From positions 62,001 through 126,000 of the forward strand of contig JADJKB010000005.1 of assembly GCA_016706225.1 (NCBI GenBank): a DNA stretch of 64,000 nt, given 5' to 3'. Each line of letters starts with the position of its first letter. Position 1 is the first letter of the stretch. Positions 7,818 to 15,961 of this stretch are shown in pieces. Below the pieces are notes generated by a model, which saw only the letters and a program-made list of their open reading frames with translations, ran no database searches and was not told the origin of the DNA. The translations under genes were made by a program, and so were the position numbers. This stretch comes from Myxococcales bacterium. Its GTDB lineage: Bacteria > Myxococcota_A > Polyangia > Polyangiales > Polyangiaceae.

Positions 7818-7835
7818 ACATCCCCAGATGTCACA

Positions 7836-9797
7836 ATGACCACCGAGCTGGATGAGCTTCCCAAGCGCTGGGGCCTGGTCCCGGGGGCCGTGTTGCAGGC
7901 GACGCCCGAGGGTCTCAGCGTGATTGGCCGGCGCGCCGTGCACGTCGACCTCGGTTCGCGAGCTCTGGAGCGGAGGTTCCTCGAATGGGCGGCCGCCGGC
8001 GGCGAGCAGCGTGCCCTCGACCACATGGGGCGCGGCGCTCGTCGCGCGGTCGCCGAGCTGGAGCGGTTGGGCGCCCTTGGCTGCTCTCCCAGCGCATGCG
8101 TGGCGGATCTCTTGCCAGGTGCGGGACCCCTTCCGCTCGCGAGCTCGCTCCGTCCCGGGAAGACGCTCGCCGTGATCGCCGATTCGGGGGACGTGAGAAT
8201 CGGCGAGTGGACGAACGCAGCACGCGAGGCGCGCGCCATGACGCTCCTGGCCTGGGTGTCCCAGGGCTCGGTGACCGTCGTTCATGACGATGGCGGGGAC
8301 GGGCCCTGCGTCGAGTGCGCTCTCTTGTTCGATGCCGAGGTCGCGCGCGCCGCGGCGCTGTCGGGTGCAGCCTACGCGGAGGGTTGGCCTGAAGTCGCCG
8401 GTGACGCCGCGCCCGCCCACGGACTTGCTCGCGCCATCATGCACGGCTTGCTCTCTCCCGGAGCGCTGCTGCCGAGGCCGGGTCACGCGATGATCATCGA
8501 CACCCGCTCGCTCTACGCGCGGCGCGCGAGGTACGTCGCGCATCCGAGCTGCGGGTGCCGGCGTTTCGTCCCGACGCTGCGCGCGCTGCCGGGGCGGATC
8601 AGCTGGAACCGCGCCCGCAGCGAGCGCTTCGCGCCCCTGGTGGCCCTCAGCAACACCCGCGCGAGCGGCCGCGCGGAGGTGGCTTTCCGGGGCTCTCGCT
8701 CGCCATGGCCGGATCGGTCCGGCGGCGTCGGCACGGCGCTCGCTTGCGGACCAGCCGCGCGCAACCGCGCGCTCGCGGAAGGCGTGAAGAGGTTCTGTGC
8801 GCTCCACACGCCGCCCGACGTCGTGCACGTCGCAGCCAGCGACCTGAGCGAGCCCCGACTCGCCGGCGAGGACATCGTCTCGCTCCTGTACCGACCCCAG
8901 GAGCAAGAGACCCCTGGTTTCCGAATGGCGGCGTATCGAGATGACACGCCGCTCGACTGGTCCTGGGCTCGGAACCCCCTTACCGGTGAGCGCAGGCTCG
9001 TGCCGACTTCGCTGGTCGGGCGCCCGTCGACCGGTGCGCACCTGACCGAGACTACTTCGAGCGGATATGCCACCGATCGCTCTGCCGACCTGGCTGCGCT
9101 GCGCGCGGTGCTCGAGACCGTCGAGCGGGACGCGGTGCTCGCCGCGTGGTACCTGCGTCTTCCCGTCGCCGTCATCGATCAGCGCTGCGACGCAGCCTAT
9201 CTTCGGCGCGGGATCATCACGCGCGCGTTCTGCGCGACGCAGGACGTCGCCCTGCCCGTGGTCTGGCTGCTCGCGCTGGACGAGCGGGGTGCCTTGACCA
9301 GCGCCAGCGCGGCCGGCACTTCCTTCGATTCGGCATGGGCCGCCGCGTGGCGCGACCTCGACACCGGCCTCGGCATGGACCGCGCGACGGCGACCGAGGC
9401 TAGCGTGCTGAGCCCAGTGGCGCGCGCCGGACCCGCGGACCACCGCTACTTTTACGCCGAAGCGCTGCGCGGGCGCGCGGGATTCGAGCATCCGAACGCC
9501 GCTGGGCATGTGTCCCCGGAGTCGCTCCGACGTCGTTGGCCGGCCCGGAGCGCAGAGGAGCTGAACCTGGCGGTCGCTGCCGTTGCGGGCGCGGGCCTCG
9601 GCGTCTGGCTCGTCGAGCGCAGCCTGCCCGCGGTGTTCGGCCCGGAATGGACCACGTTCCGCGCGCTGATCCCTGGCAGCATCGAGCTCTCGTGGGGTCA
9701 GCCCTACCGCAGGCTCGCTTCGCCCCGCGTCTCCGAATGGCTCCGTATCGGCTACAACCTGTCGGAGATCCCGCACCCGATCGGGTCCGCGTGGTGA
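7836..9797 (+). CDS. YcaO-domain cyclodehydratase (TOMM-type RiPP synthetase)
   Basis: 653 residues and intact. The N-terminal ~240 residues resemble the partner domain fused to YcaO in TOMM cyclodehydratases. They carry a Zn-type CVEC (158-161) and CGC (239-241). The C-terminal part is a YcaO domain: the two helices that hold ATP/Mg are visible as ARNRALAEGVKRF (309-320) and ADLAALRAVLETVERDAVLAAW (418-438, with the typical ExxERD). This family uses ATP to turn Cys/Ser/Thr of a peptide into azolines. No dehydrogenase (SagB), leader peptidase or transporter is near, so if it acts on a peptide the product would be azolines only. Its sigma-54 promoter places it in the metal-stress regulon. The substrate is unknown; the six-Cys lipoproteins are candidates by co-regulation only. 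Confidence 0.85.
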   Translation: MTTELDELPKRWGLVPGAVLQATPEGLSVIGRRAVHVDLGSRALERRFLEWAAAGGEQRALDHMGRGARRAVAELERLGALGCSPSACVADLLPGAGPLPLASSLRPGKTLAVIADSGDVRIGEWTNAAREARAMTLLAWVSQGSVTVVHDDGGDGPCVECALLFDAEVARAAALSGAAYAEGWPEVAGDAAPAHGLARAIMHGLLSPGALLPRPGHAMIIDTRSLYARRARYVAHPSCGCRRFVPTLRALPGRISWNRARSERFAPLVALSNTRASGRAEVAFRGSRSPWPDRSGGVGTALACGPAARNRALAEGVKRFCALHTPPDVVHVAASDLSEPRLAGEDIVSLLYRPQEQETPGFRMAAYRDDTPLDWSWARNPLTGERRLVPTSLVGRPSTGAHLTETTSSGYATDRSADLAALRAVLETVERDAVLAAWYLRLPVAVIDQRCDAAYLRRGIITRAFCATQDVALPVVWLLALDERGALTSASAAGTSFDSAWAAAWRDLDTGLGMDRATATEASVLSPVARAGPADHRYFYAEALRGRAGFEHPNAAGHVSPESLRRRWPARSAEELNLAVAAVAGAGLGVWLVERSLPAVFGPEWTTFRALIPGSIELSWGQPYRRLASPRVSEWLRIGYNLSEIPHPIGSAW

Positions 9798-9806
9798 GCC
9801 CGCCGC

Positions 9807-11207
9807 TCACTCCACCTGGATCAAGCCAGCCATGCCCCCTTCGGCATGCTCGAGGATGTGGCAGTGATACATCCACATTCCGGGCTCGTCGAAACGGGCG
9901 ATCAAGTCGAGCGATCCCTTCGCAGGAACGATGATGGTGTCCTTGTTGGCTAGGGTATCGGCGCCCATCGGCATGCGGTTCTTTGCGAGCACCTGGAAAA
10001 AGAACCCGTGCAAGTGGAACGGGTGGTCCATCTCGCTCTCGTTGGACACGCCGAGAACGCGAAGCGAGCCGTTCGGAACACTCAACGTCGCGACGTCGGG
10101 AAACGCCTTGCCGTTCACGGTGAACGCCATGTCGGCGCCGACCATCGCTTCATTCAGCACGATCGGGAAATCGACCGCCTGCGCGGGTAGCTTCTCGATG
10201 TCCGGGAACGCCGCCGGCAACACGCGCCCCTTGAGGGCCGGCTGCTTGGAGATGCGCAGAGTCGCGACCCGCATCGGCGGGTCCTCAGCCGTGCCGTGTC
10301 CGCGCCCGCGTAGGCTCGTTGGTCAGCTCAGATTCTCGCCTGGCTCGGCCGAGACGACGAGCATGACGTCGTAGCGCTCGCCCGGGGCGATCAACACGCG
10401 GTCCGTGTCGTAGGGTTTTGGCACGAGGCCGCCGTCGCTTCCGATCACGCGGAAGGTCTGCCCTGACATGGCCAGATTGAAGAAGCGCCCGTTGGCAGCG
10501 TTGACCAGGCGCATGCGCAGGAGGCTCTCCGGCTTGCACCTCCACCGTGGGCGAGACGACGCCGTTCACTAGCAGCGTGTCACCGTGGCGACCGAGCATC
10601 TTCGACTCGTCGTCGAGGTACTCCGGCCGCGAGCCGTCGGCTTCGAGCGCGACGTCGTCCAGCATCCAGACGACTTCGCGGTCCGCGCTGGGCTCGTTCG
10701 GCCCTCGCACCACGATCGGCGCGTAGAGCCCTTTCTCGACCTGCTCGTCGGACCGAACGTGCGGGTGGAACCAAAACAACCCGGCGTCCTTGACCACGAA
10801 CTCGTACTCGAACGTCCCGCCCGGCTGCGTCGGGTTCTGCATGGCCATGGTGCCATCCATGGCCGCCGGAATGCGCAGCCCGTGCCAGTGAACGGTCGTC
10901 TCCTCCGGCAGCGCGTTGCTGAAGTGAGCCTTGAGGCGATCCCCAACTGCGAGCTCGATCAGCGGCCCCGGGGACGTCCCGTTGTAGGTCCATACGGGCG
11001 TTGTTCCCGCAGCCACGTATCTGGCCTTGCCCACCCCAGCCTCCAGCTCGAGCTCGAACACACCCGGCGACGGGTCGAGATCCTTCGCGCGCGGCAACTC
11101 GACCGCTTCCCATGGATCGGGCGAAGCTCCTCGGGAGTCTCCTCGCCGCAGCCCAGCAAAGTGAGCGCCATCAGGATTAGCGCCGCACCGGCCAGCGACG
11201 ATCTCAT
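9807..11207 (-). pseudogene. Multicopper oxidase lipoprotein, multiply frameshifted
   Basis: Reading from 11207: a lipoprotein signal peptide (LTLLGC), then all four copper motifs of a laccase/CueO-like oxidase: HWHG, WFHPH, HPFHLHG and HCHILEH with axial Met (GGM). The reading frame is broken near 11110, near 10530 and twice at about 10300-10325, so no full protein can be made as written. The pieces otherwise align in order with no missing motif. This class oxidises Cu(I) or organic substrates in the periplasm. The start overlaps the stop of the gene at 11204-11458 (ATGA), so it would be in one operon with that metal-binding lipoprotein under the sigma-54 promoter at 11471. Confidence 0.75.
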
Positions 11208-11458
11208 TTCGTCGCGCCCCCGTCGGGCTGCACGGCGACCAGCGTCATCCCGCACTTGGGACAGGCGGAGGCCTTCGTGTCCATCACCTCGGGATGCATC
11301 GGGCACGCGTACACCGTGGCGACCGGTGACGCCGCAGGCGTCGCGCTGCTCGCGTGCCCGTCGTGCTGTGGCGCTCCCGTGGTCGGCTTCTTCTCACATG
11401 CCGCCGGGAACACGCCGAGGATGATCGCCAGCGCCACGCTCGAGAGTCGCTCTTTCAT
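11204..11458 (-). CDS. Heavy-metal-binding-domain lipoprotein (copy 1)
   Basis: 84 residues: signal peptide with lipobox (FPAAC), Ala/Thr/Pro linker with a DGH motif, then YACPMHPEVMDTKASACP followed by KCGMTLV. The CPMHPEV...CPKCGM pattern is the heavy-metal-binding domain that is usually attached to Cus/Czc-type adaptor proteins and copper ATPases. Near-identical modules occur at 19929-20171 and at the C-terminus of the adaptor at 14146-15942. The predicted +1 is 2 nt before the ATG. It is coupled to the multicopper oxidase gene. Confidence 0.8.
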   Translation of the reverse strand: MKERLSSVALAIILGVFPAACEKKPTTGAPQHDGHASSATPAASPVATVYACPMHPEVMDTKASACPKCGMTLVAVQPDGGATK

Positions 11459-11470
11459 GGGCTCGAAGGT

Positions 11471-11486
11471 AGCAACAGGCGTGCCG
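11471..11486 (-). promoter_or_regulatory. Sigma-54 promoter (-24/-12)
   Basis: Minus strand CGGCAC-GCCTG-TTGCT. Predicted +1 is 11460 and the ATG is at 11458, so the leader is 2 nt. The enhancer at 11494-11510 is unusually close (centre 42 nt before +1). Confidence 0.8.
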
Positions 11487-11493
11487 GTAGTCC

Positions 11494-11510
11494 GTGACCA
11501 TGACGGTCAC
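11494..11510 (-). promoter_or_regulatory. 17-bp enhancer palindrome
   Basis: GTGACCATGACGGTCAC. It almost touches the -24 element, closer than the usual activator spacing, so it could also act negatively or serve another promoter. Confidence 0.7.
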
Positions 11511-11524
11511 GCTCGACGTCGACC

Positions 11525-12124
11525 TCAGTGCCGGTGCTGCGAGTGGTCATGAGGTGGAGCGGCAGGAGGGGAGGACCCCGAAGCCGCAGGCGCGGTTGCG
11601 CTGATGGCTGCGGGCGCCGAAGCCGCGGGCGCTGCTGGAGCTCGATCCAGCGGTCCTTCGTCCGGATGCGCGAGCTGTGCGGCCCGGGTCGAAGGCCCGT
11701 GGTGGTGGGGCTCGCGCGACCAGGGAGCCAGCCCCGGATGGAGCATGTCGGCGCCGAAGTGAGCTCCCACGCTCAGGCCGGTGGCCGCGAGCACCGACGC
11801 CGCGACGGTCAACCAGCGTTTAGCGTCACGTCGTGAGTCGAGGAAGCTGAGCACGGCCGTGAGCAGCATGACGGCCGCGCCTCCGAGCGCGAGGTTGCGA
11901 TGGATGGCGATCCGCTCGGGGTCACCGCCCATTTCGATCACATGTGACGCCGACAGCAGGCCGCTGGCCGCCGCGATGACGCTGGCCGCCGCTGCAGCGA
12001 GCGCGAGGCCGCGCGCTGCTGGAAGCCAGTCTCCCTGCCTGCGCCATGCGATCAGCCAGCAGGGCGCGGCGATGACCGCGAGCGAGATTGCGAAGTGGAC
12101 GACGAGGTGGTGGATGTACGCCAC
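11525..12124 (-). CDS. DUF2231-like membrane protein with His tail
   Basis: 199 residues. About four hydrophobic helices in the first 130 residues (beginning IHHLVVHFAISLAVIAAPCWLI) are typical of DUF2231/cytochrome-b561-like small membrane proteins, with conserved His at helix ends (HHLVVH, HRNLALGG, HFGAD). The tail is Ala/Pro-rich and ends in HDHSQHRH, a probable metal-binding patch. A role as a redox or metal-linked membrane protein is inference. Start is a GTG 8 nt after the predicted +1 of the sigma-54 promoter at 12143. The gene is divergent from the lipoprotein at 12302. Confidence 0.7.
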   Translation of the reverse strand: MAYIHHLVVHFAISLAVIAAPCWLIAWRRQGDWLPAARGLALAAAAASVIAAASGLLSASHVIEMGGDPERIAIHRNLALGGAAVMLLTAVLSFLDSRRDAKRWLTVAASVLAATGLSVGAHFGADMLHPGLAPWSREPHHHGPSTRAAQLAHPDEGPLDRAPAAPAASAPAAISATAPAASGSSPPAAPPHDHSQHRH

Positions 12125-12142
12125 GTGAAGGGCTGGCGCCTA

Positions 12143-12158
12143 CGCAAGCATCGTGCCG
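12143..12158 (-). promoter_or_regulatory. Sigma-54 promoter (-24/-12)
   Basis: Minus strand CGGCAC-GATGC-TTGCG; predicted +1 at 12132, GTG start at 12124. The two palindromes at 12213 and 12243 are 90 and 120 nt upstream. Confidence 0.8.
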
Positions 12159-12212
12159 AGGGCCCGCGCATGGAGAGAAGCAGGTCGCGCCGGTGAGACG
12201 ACGCCAACGAAT

Positions 12213-12229
12213 GTGACCGGCGTCGTCAC
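12213..12229. promoter_or_regulatory. 17-bp enhancer palindrome
   Basis: GTGACCGGCGTCGTCAC in the divergent region between 12124 and 12302. Confidence 0.75.
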
Positions 12230-12242
12230 ACTACGTGGGATC

Positions 12243-12259
12243 GTGAGCCCAATGGTCAC
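12243..12259. promoter_or_regulatory. 17-bp enhancer palindrome
   Basis: GTGAGCCCAATGGTCAC, 30 bp (about three helical turns) from the site at 12213, so a dimer-dimer could bind on one DNA face. It could serve both the leftward DUF2231 gene and the rightward genes. Confidence 0.7.
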
Positions 12260-12301
12260 AGACTGCGCCGGACGGTGGTGATAGGTGTGGCAGGGCGAAA
12301 C

Positions 12302-12661
12302 ATGAAAGCTCATCTCTTGCCCATCGCTTGCCTGCTTTTGCCCCTCGCCTGCAGCTCGGAGGACGACGCGGCGGCCGCCAAGGCCACCGCGCTCGAAGCC
12401 CCGCAGCTCACGCAGGTGGTTCCGATGACCGGCGCGCTGCACCTCACCTGGACGAACCACCAGCACGATTGCGACAGCACCGATGCTGAGCGCAAGACCG
12501 ACACCGAAGCCTACGCGGCAGTCTTCAGCGCGCCGGGCAGCGTGGACAACAAGATGGACGGTACCGCGACCGACACGACCAAGACGTACACGTACCGGCT
12601 GAGGTGCAAGAGGGCAGCGGACTACTCGCCGTACTCGAACGAGATGTCGGGAAAGCCTTGA
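12302..12661 (+). CDS. Fibronectin-III-like small lipoprotein
   Basis: 119 residues: signal peptide with lipobox (LPLAC), then a single FnIII-like domain (ALHLTWTNHQHDCDS...DTTKTYTYRLRCKRAADYSPYSNEM). HQHDC and the second Cys could form a metal site or disulfide. No ribosome-binding site stands out and no sigma-54 element is evident in front of it, though two enhancers lie 43-90 bp upstream. It ends 64 bp before the efflux operon. Function unknown. Confidence 0.65.
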   Translation: MKAHLLPIACLLLPLACSSEDDAAAAKATALEAPQLTQVVPMTGALHLTWTNHQHDCDSTDAERKTDTEAYAAVFSAPGSVDNKMDGTATDTTKTYTYRLRCKRAADYSPYSNEMSGKP

Positions 12662-12689
12662 ACGCTGGCGTGTGAGTGACTGAGCGTGG

Positions 12690-12705
12690 TGGCCTGCGAC
12701 TTGCA
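12690..12705 (+). promoter_or_regulatory. Sigma-54 promoter of the efflux operon
   Basis: TGGCCT-GCGAC-TTGCA; predicted +1 at 12716, 9 nt before the ATG at 12725. No palindrome lies in the 100 bp upstream. The pair at 12213/12243 is about 470 nt away, within the range of looping activators. Confidence 0.75.
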
Positions 12706-12724
12706 GTAGCGCCCCGCAGTCAAC

Positions 12725-14149
12725 ATGCGTTTCAGTTTGCGGGCAGCATCGATTGGGGTTGCCTCGCTCCTCTTGGCGTGCGTTCCGAGCCGATCGCCCG
12801 CAGATAGCGGGAGCGGGCAGCTGTCGGCGCGTGAGCTCGCTGAGGCACCGCCGGCGCAGACGGCACTCTCGGTCGATCCGGGCTCGCCCGCGCCTAGCGC
12901 CAGCGCTGCCGCGGTACCCGGCGACGGCGAGGCGGCGGCGGGACCTCGCGCCGAGGCTTCCGGCGTGCTCTCGCGCACGGCGCTGATTCGAGCGGTGATC
13001 GCCCGGAATCCGGAGGTCGAAGCCCGCCGTCACGCGCTCCGCGCAGCGCGGGCACGCCGAGCGCAGGTTTCGGCCCTCGACGATCCGGAGTTGGCCTACG
13101 GCTTCGCTCCTTTGACCATTGGCAGCGGCACGTTCGGGCAGACAGTTCAGGTGAGCCAACGATTCCCTTGGCCCGGCAAGCGCGCCAGCCTCGGCGAGAG
13201 CGCCGAGCGCGAGAGCGACGCGGCCCGACACGACGTGCGCGCGACCGAGCTCGAGCTGGCGCTCGAGGCTTCGCTGCTCTTCGACGACTACTACCTGGCC
13301 CACCGCTCGCTGGAGGTGAACGAGCACCATCAGCACCTGCTGCAGGAGCTCAAGAGCAACGCCGAGGCACAACTCTCGGTGGGTCGGGCATCGCTGCAGG
13401 ATCCGTTGCAGGCCGAGGTCGAGCTGTCGCGGCTCGTCGAGCAAGACGCGACGCTGAGCTCCGACCGTTGGGCCATCGTCGCGAGCCTGAACGGGCTCTT
13501 GCATCGCAACCCGAACGAGCCCTTGCCGCCGCCGCCGAGATCTTCAGCGCTGGGTCTGGAGGCGCCTCCCTCGGAGGCGGAGCTCATTCGTGCAGCGCTC
13601 GCCGCGAGCCCCGAGCTCCGCGCGCTCCGCGCACGAGAGCGCTCAGCCGAATCCTTAACGCGATACGCAGAGCGGGAGTACTACCCGGACTTCACGCTGA
13701 TGGCCTCGTACAACACGATGGTCATGCCCGACAGTCGGCTGATGCTGGGCATTTCGGCTCCAATTCCGCTGCAGCGCGGGCGGCGCGGAGGAGCGCTCGA
13801 CGAGGCGGGCGCGCGCGTGGCGGAGGTGCGCGCGGAGAGTACGAGGTTGATGGACCGCATCCGCGTCGAAGTGAGCGTGGCGCGCCAGCGCCTGGTCGAG
13901 ATCATACGGGTCGTGAAAATCCTGGACGGGCGAGTTCTGCCGGTCGCCAAAGCGCAGGTGACGGCAGCACGGGTCGACTTCGCGCCCGGGCGGACAAGCT
14001 TCCTGGCGGTCGTGGACGGCGAGCGAAACCTGCGCGACGCCGAGCTGTCGCTCCACGCCGCGGTCGCGGAGCTCGGCAAGCGGCGCGCGAGGCTGGAGCG
14101 CACGCTCGGCCGCGTTCCGTTCGTCGAGACCATGTCGGGGGTTCGATGA
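12725..14149 (+). CDS. Outer-membrane efflux factor (CusC/TolC family)
   Basis: 474 residues with a lipobox (SLLLAC). From about residue 80 it has the TolC/CusC architecture: long amphipathic helices in two repeats (LIRAVIARNPEVEARRHALRAARARRAQ...; LIRAALAASPELRALRARERSAE...) and short beta segments (DPELAYGFAP, YYPDFTLMASY, LMLGISAPIPL). It forms the outer-membrane channel of a tripartite pump. The stop overlaps the ATG of the adaptor (ATGA), so the genes are coupled. It is the first gene of the operon behind the sigma-54 promoter at 12690. Confidence 0.85.
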   Translation: MRFSLRAASIGVASLLLACVPSRSPADSGSGQLSARELAEAPPAQTALSVDPGSPAPSASAAAVPGDGEAAAGPRAEASGVLSRTALIRAVIARNPEVEARRHALRAARARRAQVSALDDPELAYGFAPLTIGSGTFGQTVQVSQRFPWPGKRASLGESAERESDAARHDVRATELELALEASLLFDDYYLAHRSLEVNEHHQHLLQELKSNAEAQLSVGRASLQDPLQAEVELSRLVEQDATLSSDRWAIVASLNGLLHRNPNEPLPPPPRSSALGLEAPPSEAELIRAALAASPELRALRARERSAESLTRYAEREYYPDFTLMASYNTMVMPDSRLMLGISAPIPLQRGRRGGALDEAGARVAEVRAESTRLMDRIRVEVSVARQRLVEIIRVVKILDGRVLPVAKAQVTAARVDFAPGRTSFLAVVDGERNLRDAELSLHAAVAELGKRRARLERTLGRVPFVETMSGVR

Positions 14150-15942
14150 GCACGCCGCCCCCCTCTGCACCGCCAACCGTGGAGCCGGAACGAAGCGCGC
14201 CGATGGAGCCGTCCGCTCCGCCCGAGGCTATGCCGCCCGAGGCAGTACCGCCCGAGGTGGTGCCGCCCGAAGCTATGCCGCCCGAGGCAGTACCGCCCGA
14301 GGCTCCAGCTCCTCCTCCAGTTGCACCCACCGTTCAGCGCCCGGCGCGAACCTTCGGCTGGCTCAGCCTGATGCTCGTTGCGCTGGTCTCGGCTGCCGTA
14401 GCCGGCGCCGCCGGGTATTTCGTCTCGCACCGGTCCCACGGCTCTGGCGCCGCCGCAGACGCAGGCAAGGCGCAGTACCAGTGCCCGATGCACCCGACCA
14501 TCGTGCAGGACCATCCCGGTGACTGCCCGATCTGCGGCATGAAGCTCGTGAAGATGGGCTCCGCGGGCGCGCCGGCGGAGCGGAAGATCAAACTCTACCG
14601 CTCCCCGATGGATCCGAAGCAGACCTCGCCGGTCCCGCGCAAGGACGAGATGGGGATGGACTTCATTCCGGTGTACGCGGACGACGATGGCGCCACAGGC
14701 GCATCGTCGGTCGACGGGCTCGCTACCGTCGACATCGACCCATCGAGACAGCAACTCATCGGCCTCAAGACCGTGGCCGTCACGCGCGGCAAGGTGAGCG
14801 GGACCTTTCGCACGGTCGGTCGCGTCGCGACCGACGAGACGCGGGTGCGCCACGTCAACATCAAGGTTCCGGTTTACGTCGAGAGGGTCTTCGTCGACTT
14901 CGTCGGCAAGCCCGTGCGCAAGGGCGCCGCCCTCTTCTCTGGATACAGCCCCGAGCTCCTGGCTGCGCAGGAGGAGTATCGCATCGCCCTGTCCACCCAG
15001 AAATCGCTCAGCTCGTCGTCGGGGTTCTCCGTCGACAGCAGCGGATTGGTGGCGGCTTCACGGCGAAAGCTGGAGCTCTGGGACGTCCCGAAGTCGGCGA
15101 TCAGGCGGCTCGAACAGAACGGGCAGCCCCTGAAGTCGCTCACATTTCACTCGCCGATCGCGGGCGTCGTCACCAAGAAAGACGTCGTCGAGGGCATGAA
15201 GCTCGATGAAGGAGCCATGCCCTACGAGATCGCGGATCTGTCGAAGGTGTGGGTCCTGGCGGACATCTACGAGAGCGATCTGCACCGCGTCAAGCTCGGC
15301 ATGCGCGCCAAACTGACGCTGAAAGCGTACCCGAATCGCGTTTTCGAGGGCAGCGCCGTCTTCTTGGATCCGGTGCTCGATCCGGTCACTCGCACAGTGA
15401 AGCTACGGCTGGAGTTCGCCAACGCGAACGGGGAGCTCAAGCCGGCGATGTTCGGCGAAGTGGTGCTCGAGAACGCCGAGCGTGAGGGCCTGCGCATCCC
15501 CGAAGACGCGGTGATCGACTCGGGCAGTCGGAAGGTCGTGTTCGTCGCGCTGGCCGATGGCAAGTTCGAGCCACGCCAGGTTTCGCTCGGCGATTCGGAC
15601 GGCACCGGTGTCGAGGTCGTCTCGGGGCTCGGCGAGGGCGAGAAGGTCGTGGTTCGCGCGAACTTCCTGGTCGACTCCGAGTCCCGCCTCCGGGCGTCGC
15701 TCGCCGCGTTGTCCGCGCCCGCGCCGTCCGTGTCGGCGGCTCCGACGCCGAGCGCAGCCCCGCTAGTTGCGGTGCCGACGGCGGCGGGCACTGCTCAGCG
15801 CGCGCCCGCCAACGCGAAGCCCGCAGTTGCCCCGCCACCGCAGTACTCGTGTCCGATGCACCCCGAGGTCACGGACACGAAGCCGTCGCGCTGTCCCAAG
15901 TGCGGCATGTTCCTCACGCCCAGCGAACGCAAGGCCGAATGA
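14146..15942 (+). CDS. RND adaptor (CusB family) with two heavy-metal-binding domains
   Basis: 598 residues. The order is: Pro/Glu-rich N-terminus with 5-residue repeats (MPPEA/VPPEV, about residues 24-55), one membrane helix (about 70-92), a heavy-metal-binding module (YQCPMHPTI...CPICGMKL, about 107-131), a second partial module (YRSPMDP...DEMGMDF), HlyD/CusB barrel and hairpin domains (about 190-520), a linker, and a C-terminal module (YSCPMHPEV...CPKCGMFL, last 30 residues). It is longer than ordinary CusB because of the extra modules. It links pump and channel and is expected to hand Cu(I)/Ag(I) to the pump. It has an N-terminal anchor and not a cleaved signal. Confidence 0.85.
   Translation: MSTPPPSAPPTVEPERSAPMEPSAPPEAMPPEAVPPEVVPPEAMPPEAVPPEAPAPPPVAPTVQRPARTFGWLSLMLVALVSAAVAGAAGYFVSHRSHGSGAAADAGKAQYQCPMHPTIVQDHPGDCPICGMKLVKMGSAGAPAERKIKLYRSPMDPKQTSPVPRKDEMGMDFIPVYADDDGATGASSVDGLATVDIDPSRQQLIGLKTVAVTRGKVSGTFRTVGRVATDETRVRHVNIKVPVYVERVFVDFVGKPVRKGAALFSGYSPELLAAQEEYRIALSTQKSLSSSSGFSVDSSGLVAASRRKLELWDVPKSAIRRLEQNGQPLKSLTFHSPIAGVVTKKDVVEGMKLDEGAMPYEIADLSKVWVLADIYESDLHRVKLGMRAKLTLKAYPNRVFEGSAVFLDPVLDPVTRTVKLRLEFANANGELKPAMFGEVVLENAEREGLRIPEDAVIDSGSRKVVFVALADGKFEPRQVSLGDSDGTGVEVVSGLGEGEKVVVRANFLVDSESRLRASLAALSAPAPSVSAAPTPSAAPLVAVPTAAGTAQRAPANAKPAVAPPPQYSCPMHPEVTDTKPSRCPKCGMFLTPSERKAE
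14224..14305 (+). repeat. 15-bp tandem repeats in adaptor N-terminus
   Basis: Five or more 15-bp units of the type GAGG-x-x-TGCCGCCC code for the MPPEA / VPPEV pentapeptides. Unit length keeps the frame, so copy-number change would only alter the length of the linker. Confidence 0.7.
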
Positions 15943-15961
15943 CGCGGGAACGCCTCGGGCC

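Noticed and set aside
9794..9810. GTGAGCCCGCCGCTCAC palindrome between the YcaO and oxidase genes
   Set aside because: The arms are simply the two converging stop codons (TGA and TCA); no promoter follows, so it was not counted as an operator.
12661..12690. GTGAGTGACTGAGCG before the efflux promoter
   Set aside because: Looks like half of an operator, but the second half does not match the palindrome.
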